64,000 bases of DNA from Paramecium octaurelia. Taxonomy: Eukaryota; Ciliophora; Oligohymenophorea; Peniculida; Parameciidae. The notes below the pieces were generated by a model. That model ran no database searches. It worked only from the letters and a program-made list of their open reading frames with translations, and was not told where the DNA came from. Shown in pieces: positions 57,578 to 64,000 of this stretch (positions are counted from its first letter, which is position 1; every line of letters starts with the position of its first letter). A program made the translations under genes and the position numbers. The stretch is taken from assembly GCA_905182995.1 (NCBI GenBank), contig CAJJDP010000116.1, positions 220,684 through 284,683 of the forward strand, given 5' to 3'.

Positions 57578-58790
57578 TAATTAAATTTTATTTATATTTA
57601 ATTAGGAGTTGTTTTTTAGGTTAAATATATTGGAGTCTAATTGTGATTTTATTTGGATAAAATCACAATTTTAGTGGACCAAATAGTTCAATTAAATTAC
57701 ATTTGGAAATAAATTATTGTTGTTTAATAAAATAATTAATCGTTTAAGTAAAATTATTTTCTTTTATATTTAACATGTAAAGGTAAGTTTATACATCATT
57801 ATTTGAGCTTGAAATTACTGATATTTTTTAATAAATATACAACTGATTATAGGATAATTAGAAATGAATAAGTTCTTTTTGAAATATAAAATAATTTCAT
57901 AAATATTAGGAAAAAATAATTTAGAAAACAATCAAAGCATTTATATATTATTTAATACATACTAAATTGAAGCTCAATCCCTTTCCCTATGATGAAATTT
58001 TTCCTTAAATCTTAAGGTGGTAATTCCAAAAATATTGTATTACCTGTGCTTGATAAACTTTATAATGTGTTACTAAACTTAATTTGTAATTTTAGATAAA
58101 AGGTTTTTTGCAACTCTTTTCAAATATGAATGAATTGAATATGGCAATCAAAAAATCATTACCTTAATTGTAGAGGAGTCTGTAAAATATTTAGAATTAG
58201 TCATCTGATTTTAGTTATGAAATAAGTTGAATTTTTCAGTTAGAATTTTTAATTGGATACCTGAATTCATTTCAATTTGCATATTGAAAGTTAATTTCTC
58301 ATCTTTGTTAGACTTATTTTTTAATGCAATGAATTTCTACAAATGAGTCCTAATAATCTATTATTTCTTAGGAATTGATAAGTGAGTTTAATTTAAATAT
58401 AATTATTAATTAAAATACTTTGAACAATGAAAAATCGATGTAGAATGCAACTATTGCTTTTATCACACTTCTAAAACAATTAAAAGATCATTAAATTTTG
58501 AAAATTAATATATATCATTTACTCTAATCTTAAAATTCCACTCAATAATGCCCACGATAAATTTTTATCAGAATTCAACATTAGACTGTTTACTCGACTT
58601 TCAATCGTCAATCATTAAAGATGGAAATAAAAATCGTTATGAAATTTACCTTTAATTAAAATATTAAATTAGAGGTAGATAATTTTTTTTCTTAGCTAAG
58701 AGATAGGAAGATATAATAAATTAAATCCGGACTATTAAATTGATTTCATTTATTTCCCATATTTAAATGAATTTAATTAAATAAATAATT
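57578..58790. other. Long AT-rich interval with coding-like scraps
   Basis: No complete gene in 1.2 kb. Scraps on the plus strand around 57965-58030 (LNPFPYDEIFPQ) and 58430-58720 (VECNYCFYHTSKTIKRSL; NSTLDCLLDFQSSIIKDGN) look translated but could not be joined, and may be remains of a lost gene or exons of an unrecognised one. The promoter of the KKDE gene lies at the left end. Confidence 0.35.
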
Positions 58791-59738
58791 TCATTTAATA
58801 TAACCAAGCTTTTGAAGTAACTTTATCGTATTCTCAAATAATATGTTATTATCTTCTTTTCGATATTTTGGAAAGCAATCCTTATAATAATATCCATTTA
58901 TTAGCTTTTGGTTTGGCTATGTAGCTAAAAAGTTTGATGTTACTGATCCTTATTCAGGGGTCTTTGTGAAATACCATATAAAAGGAGCCAAAAGTGAAGA
59001 AAAATAAAATTAATTTAGCATATTTGTTCTAACCACACCAGGATGTAAAGTATAAACCTTAATCTTAGTATTTTTTAGATGGTTAGCAAATGAAGATGTT
59101 TGATACATATTGGCTAATTTAGAAATCGCGTATATTTTATACCATGGATATGGTATAGGTTATTGATTTAAATAGATGTTGAAATCAACTTAGCGAGGAG
59201 AATTCGCATGGGCACGTGAAGCAACAAATATAATCCTTGATTCTTGTTCATTTGGAATGCAATCAAGCAAGTTATATGTTAACAAAAAAGGAGATAGATA
59301 ATTAACACCAAAATTCTATTCAAATCCTTACTGAGTGTATTTCAACTCTAAATTGTAAATCCCTGCATTATTTATCAAAATATCCAACTTTTCATAACTA
59401 TTTTTAAATTTTTAGCAAAATTCTTGTACCTTGTCCAAGTCATTTAAGTCTAAGTACATGTATTTGATATTTTTGTAATTAATTAATTAAGATTTTATTC
59501 TTTCAACATTTCTTCCTGCAACAATTACATTTTTTGCTTTTGAAAGCTTTTTTGCAGTTTCCCAACCAATCCCATCTGTTCCGCCTGTTATCAAGATTGT
59601 TTTATCATCCAAAGTAATCTTATATAGATTTATTAATACCTCTTCATGAGTTGTAAAATAATTAATACCCCCCATTATTTTTAATTTTCCTGCTATCAAA
59701 CTTATTGATCCTATAGAGAGAGCAAGAATTTTATACAT
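58791..59738 (-). CDS. Short-chain dehydrogenase/reductase (retinol dehydrogenase-like)
   Basis: Starts MYKILALSIGSISLIAGKL, a membrane anchor. The Rossmann start ILITGGTDGIGWETAKKL has the TGxxxGIG motif, followed by VIVAGRNVERI and LDLNDLDKVQEF. Then come ILINNAGIY (NNAG), the catalytic serine region IIFVASRAHANS, and the YxxxK motif in IYAISKLANMYQ. After it VYTLHPGVVRTNMLNQF is the usual PG motif. The C-terminal part has FWYFTKTPEQGSVTSNFLAT-like order (PEQGS). NAD(P)H-dependent oxidoreductases of this shape act on retinoids or steroids at the ER; the substrate here is unknown. The gene needs no intron and all catalytic residues are visible. Confidence 0.9.
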
Positions 59739-60094
59739 TATATTAAAATAATAAATACAATTTATGAAATAATCCTATGTTTAACTCTTCATTCTATATA
59801 ATTGATAATACATAAATTACCAAATAATAATCTTCCTTAGACAATTGAAGAGTATTAAAGAGATCTTTATACTTTATTAAGAGGTTACTATCATAATTAA
59901 ATAATTTTATTTTAAAACATAAATGGAACTAATTAATAGCTTCTTTAAAAAGCATATCTAATTTAGATCATAATTATTATCTAACTGGATAGGAGGTCAT
60001 TGATATCTAATTTTAATTTGAAATTAATTTAATGTAGAGATCATTTAATTTTTTATAATTGTTTATAAGTTAATTAACAATTTATTTTTCAATA
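59739..60094. other. AT-rich intergenic region
   Basis: About 360 bp with only short frames; contains the promoter of the dehydrogenase gene. Confidence 0.45.
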
Positions 60095-60691
60095 TCAGCA
60101 TAATTTACAGGCAGAAAATCCTTGTTTTATTGCCACATTTAAGGTCGTAGGAATTTTCGAACCTTATAGACTTTTACAAAATGAATTATGGTATTTAACT
60201 CCCGTTTTAGTTATATAAACTGTTTTTTGACCTTAATCAAATTTTGATACCAAAGGATTAGTAAATTATTGTGTTTCTTTATTTTATTTAAGAATATTTG
60301 ATTGCTGATGAGAATAATCATTGAAACTAATGCATTTTTTTTAGTCGCTCAGATCGATGGTTGGTGAATACAGATTGAAGAGATGTTATTGAAAATCTTA
60401 CTAAATAGGGAGACATTATTGTTATTAAGGTTTGGGAATTTCTAATGAAAAATTCTTGATTATTTCATCAGCTTAGATTTATGCTACTTTAATTTCTTTT
60501 AGTAGGGAGTCGAATTCCCTTTATAAGTCCTATTAATTCTTTAATACTTTAGCTATTTGATCAATCAAGCTGATTTCTTATTCTCTTATATTTTCGAAGA
60601 GCTATTTTTATAAGTCTTATATCTTTAAGTCTATTTATTTAAATCTTTCGTCTAAGAATTCTTAAAAAAACCCCTTTAAATCTTCGGTCAT
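60095..60691 (-). CDS. Coiled-coil protein ending in an Ada-type metal-binding module
   Basis: An intronless frame of 198 codons. The first 100 residues are coiled coil (MTEDLKGFFQEFLDERFKQI, VLKNQQDLQREFDSLLKEIK). A Gln/Pro/Ser linker follows. The last 40 residues read VYITKTGVKYHNSFCKSLQG then SKIPTTLNVAIKQGFSACKL C. This fits the bacterial pattern VYVTxTGxKYHxxxCxxLxxS...ISLxEAxxxGYxPCxxC, related to the metal-binding module of Ada and of some secreted bacterial nucleases. The two cysteine positions (FCKSL, ACKLC) and the KYH histidine are kept. I do not know a eukaryotic protein with this layout. Metal binding is inferred from the motif. Confidence 0.75.
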
Positions 60692-60992
60692 AGAAATATG
60701 GCAAAAAAAATAATTATTTTAAATTAATAATTAAAACTAAAATATCATTTAATTTAAAATAGATCTATTCTATAAACTCTAATTGCTATTAATGAATAAT
60801 TTATTGTGAAGGATTCATTTTTCTCGAATTAATTCAAGGAAAGCATTAAATAAATAAAAATTAATTATAATTTCAAGAAATTTTTAAATACTTATGTGAT
60901 ATAAAATAAATGATGTTGAGAATATTGTTCTATAGCTTATAGTTGTCCAAAATTGCTATTTGTTTAAGTTTTCAATTTGATTATCAATGTTA
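60692..60992. other. Divergent AT-rich intergenic region
   Basis: About 300 bp between two divergent starts; an ATG at 60914 opens a short frame ending at a TGA and may be chance. No other feature. Confidence 0.4.
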
Positions 60993-62143
60993 ATGATTAA
61001 ATTATATATTATTCTTAATTCATTGATTGCATTGGTATTAAACCAATAGGTCTGTCCAGAGGATGAGTATAGGTTCAAAAATGAATGCATTCCAAAATCA
61101 TGCTAGTAATATATTGAAAAATTGACATCAAAAAAGAAGCCAAGTGGAAAAAGATTTTTATCATTGGACATGAATGGAAAAGTGATTAAGGAAAAAGATG
61201 ATTACAGAATTGAAATTGAATTTAATGATGAACTCGTTGGAGTATTTAATAGAGATAATAATCAATCCTGTATAACAGATCAATTATATCGACATGAAAT
61301 GAATTATGTACATGAAAATAAAGATGATACTGCTATTGCTAGTTCCTTTGATTAAAAAAAGAGGAAATGGAGTTTCATGATTAAGTATTGATTTAATTAA
61401 TAAGTAGTGATTTAAGTAATAAACTATACTTGGATAAATAATCAGATAAGACAATATATAATGGATTTTACACAATAAATTATTTGGTCAAAGATTATGT
61501 AATTTTATAATACATGTTTGATTTTCAAATTGTACTCGACAATAATAACCATTTGATTGAGACTCATTTTAATGATTAACTGTTGGATGACTAGGTCTCA
61601 TGTAATTTATTTGGAACCTGTGTATAAAAAGTTTATACAGAAATATCATTCTGTAAGGATAAAGATTGCTTGGAGGTAGCAGATGAGGCTAACATCACAC
61701 TGAACACTCCAGTATATCTGATAAGTGAGATAAAGGATGAGGGATTTTAGGATTGGTACACACACGACTATGAATTAACTTTTTACAGCTACTAGTTGGT
61801 TAAGAAGTTTAAACCAGTTTTTGAATAGCAGAAGCCTGGAAAAACAATTTTTAAATTACTTGTCCCATTTATAGCAGACAAAGGCTCTCTTTATGTGTCA
61901 GCTAAATTGACAAAATAAAGTTATTGGAGAAGAGTATTGGAAGATGAGATTGGAACTTCCTTAGCTATTAGCATTTATTAGGATGCACCGTGTATTAAAA
62001 TGGACTCAAATAATTAATGTCCAAGTTAAGAATAGATAGAGAAAACAAATTAATTGGATTGCGGATGCGTTGATATATTGTATTGCAATGGAATATATAT
62101 TATCAATGCCATGATGCTTATATTAATTTTATTGGTAATTTGA
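60993..62143 (+). CDS. Type I single-pass membrane protein, unknown
   Basis: Signal peptide MIKLYIILNSLIALVLNQ, then a Cys-containing ectodomain: VCPEDEYRFKNECIPKSC, SCNLFGTCVQKVYTE, SFCKDKDCLEVADEANITL, APCIKMDSNNQCPS and LDCGCVDILYC. It ends with a membrane helix, INAMMLILILLVI, right before TGA, so no cytoplasmic tail. It has the look of a surface or gamete-recognition protein, but I recognise no family. A 20-nt intron with AAG end (about 61385-61404) restores the frame to the long second exon; without it the frame stops. The ectodomain is beta-rich and has potential N-glycosylation sites. Confidence 0.68.
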
Positions 62144-62173
62144 ATTCGTCGTATAAATTTATATATTAAATAA

Positions 62174-63513
62174 ATGAACACAAGTGAATTGGTCGAGTAT
62201 CAATAAAAAGTAGAGGCTTACATAAAAGAGCACAAAATGACTGATTTATTCGAAAATCTCACTAGATTGTTAGTGCTTTCGAGACCTTAGGATCCTATGA
62301 CATTCTTGATAGATATTCTTGAAAATAGAAGAATGCAACGGCTTATCCTAGTAGCAGGAGTAGTTGCCACAACTAGATAAGAAATAGTAGTATCCCTTGC
62401 GAATATGTTCAATTACAAAGTTATAACAGTAGATGATCACTTTAAATCTCATTGGATAAATGATGATTAAGTAAATCAATACATTCATGCAGAATTGAAA
62501 AAGACAGAGAAACACTTCAGAGGTATCGTGATATCTGGTTACCCCAACAACATTACACAAGCATATTATTTACAGTCGTTGGGAATCATACCAGAAAGGT
62601 AGAATATGAAATTATTTTAGGTTCTTTTATTTGGAGAGCGATATAGATTTTTGCAGATAGTATTATGAATAAATATCTGAATCTCAAGAGGAAGTGACTA
62701 AGGCGTTGACTAGAGATAGATTAAATAAGAAGGATTTGGAGTATATCTATGGATCCTATATGGACATATTTAATACATCTAAAAGGACCAAAGAAGACAT
62801 TATTGAAAATATCAAATAGATTATTCGTTTGAGAGATAGGAAGTTTCCTCCTCTTCGTTATCCGAGGGTGGCAATTATACGACCTCCTGGATTAAAAGAA
62901 AGAGCAATTTAATTAGCATAAATATTTAGTAAACGATATGGTTTAGTTTAACTGATTACCTTCGATATGATTCAGCAATAAATTCAAAATAAAGGAGCTT
63001 TGGGTCCTTTAATTTATAGTACACTTCAGAAGGAAGAAGATATACCTAATGATATAACGAATAGCATAGTCTATACCGAACTTCTATCAACTGAGGCCAG
63101 AACTAAGGGATGGGTTTTAGAGGGATTTCCTAAGAATGAAGCTTAATTGAAGTTTTTGGAGGCACAAAATGTGAATTTATTTGTAATTTTAAATGAAGAT
63201 GAAGATGTCTTAATTAACAAGTCTAAGTAACTGAAGATTGATCCTGTTACTAAAATAAAATACGAGAAAGTGCCATTAAATAATAAACCATTATTAGACA
63301 GATTACAGAATTATTAGGTAATTGAATAAGATAATTTAGGTTCATAATGAATAATTGTTTAAGTCTAGGATATCTAAATATTAGGCATTTGTAAAATTGA
63401 TTGAATAGAAATTTGGTGAACGAGTCTAGGTATTCAAATTAGAAAAGGATTCAACCGAGAATATCATTAGAGTGACAGATGTATTTTTGAATAATCCAAA
63501 AATTTATAATTGA
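62174..63513 (+). CDS. Adenylate kinase 8-like (ciliary) with degenerate P-loops
   Basis: The N-terminus MNTSELVEYQQKVEAYIKEH with LFENLTRLLVLSRPQDPMTF matches the RIIa-like docking region of AK8 (LxxMxxxLLxxxPxDPxxF). The first kinase-like domain has RLILVAGVVATTRQEIVV where AK8 has LGPPASGKT, and GIVISGYPNNITQAYYLQSL at the LID/NMP helix. The second has YPRVAIIRPPGLKERAIQLA instead of LGPVGSGKS, then ARTKGWVLEGFPKNEAQLKF and LKIDPVTKIKYEK. Introns near 62600 (22 nt) and 63319 (22 nt) are needed. AK8 is a cilia-associated adenylate kinase. With both nucleotide loops lacking GK(S/T), this copy is probably not an active kinase. Starts 30 bp after the preceding TGA. Confidence 0.85.
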
Positions 63514-63532
63514 TAGATAAATTTATTTGTGC

Positions 63533-64000
63533 TCAATATTTATTAGAATTTATAATAAAGTCATTCAGATAATCCATCATCAAATCATATGCACTCTATT
63601 AAATATCAATATTGTTTAGTGCATTAGTCAATAATTCACTAATCTATTCTTATATGTCATGATAAGCATTTTCATTAACAAAAAGTTAGCAATTGTTCTC
63701 AAATTTAGTGAGCAGATTTTCAATTGCCAAATGTAATTATCCTTAGACAATAATCATCGAACTTTCATCTTTATAAAGTGTTAACTCTCTGGATTTGTAC
63801 TTTGGATATTTTTTTGCCAAAACTTCATCAAAAGTACAAATATCATCAATCAATCCATTCTCAAGTGCCTATTATGCTGTATAAATCTTGCTTTCCTCAA
63901 ATTTCTTTATCTTACCTGCTCTATTCTATTTTATCTGATCTAAAGCAAATTGAAATTCAGTTTGAAGTTCTTTATTTACAAATTCCAATTATTTTTCACT
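63533..64000 (-). CDS. S49-family (SppA-like) peptidase, C-terminal part
   Basis: An open frame entering from the right edge reads EKQLEFVNKELQTEFQFALD with DQIKQNRAGKIKKFEESKIY, then TAQQALENGLIDDICTFDEV and a helical tail ending YLNDFIINSNKY at TGA. The block (K/R)IYT-QQALENGLID matches the S49 signal-peptide-peptidase motif R(V/I)WTGxQAxxxGLID. The catalytic serine region would lie outside the window. SppA-like enzymes degrade signal peptides or act in membranes and mitochondria. The gap to the AK8 stop is 19 bp, one of the tightest here. Confidence 0.78.

Noticed and set aside
1-64000. Apparent nonsense mutations in most genes
   Set aside because: They are TAA and TAG at glutamine positions, read as Gln in this lineage, not damage.

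Overview
The window looks like macronuclear DNA of a ciliate with the Paramecium-type genetic code. TAA and TAG occur in frame at glutamine positions in almost every gene, and only TGA ends reading frames. Nearly all introns are 20-34 nt and begin GT(A). The DNA is very AT-rich, gaps between genes are often under 100 bp (19 bp at one convergent pair), and a trichocyst matrix protein gene is present. With the standard code most genes appear broken into short pieces. All gene models here were built by hand with TAA/TAG read as Gln and introns chosen to keep homologous reading frames open, so intron borders are inferences.

Layout. 0-4.4 kb: edge of a lysine-rich gene, a decayed coding stretch, a LIN54/tesmin-type CXC gene and a gene-poor stretch. 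4.4-19.2 kb: bZIP factor, TMEM43-like membrane protein, three coiled-coil genes, an ANTH-like adaptor, a six-TM channel with an unusual pore, a Myb protein, another coiled-coil gene and an EPL-like-sized unknown. At 19.3 kb there is a tRNA-Arg(CCG). 19.4-30.4 kb: a secreted protein, a ZPR1 domain joined to two quasi-RRMs, a DHHC palmitoyltransferase, a full ABCA transporter and an unknown. 30.4-36.8 kb: G-patch protein, ELM2-like protein, a zinc-binding/coiled-coil/beta-propeller protein, then a perfect 1,348-bp repeat joined by a single N, almost certainly an assembly artefact. 37.7-49.7 kb: Myb-like protein, MORN protein, two one-TM small proteins, TFIP11 splicing factor, Mei2-type RRM protein, trichocyst matrix protein and a CAMK-type kinase. 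49.8-57.6 kb: a small MGxxxCC-type protein, a TRAF-like zinc-finger protein with a Gln-rich tail, coiled-coil and LisH proteins, and a tandem pair of secreted low-complexity proteins sharing a C-terminal Cys module. 58.8-64 kb: a short-chain dehydrogenase, a coiled coil joined to an Ada-type zinc module, a type I membrane protein, a ciliary-type adenylate kinase 8 with both P-loops degenerate, and the end of an S49 peptidase.

These are ordinary single-copy host genes with no operon-like logic. The items most worth a second look are the ZPR1-qRRM fusion, the channel whose selectivity filter reads TNSGNP, the coiled-coil/Ada-type protein, the paired secreted proteins, the degenerate AK8, and the repeated use of AAG as an intron acceptor. 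No CRISPR array, intact transposon or virus-like element was seen.
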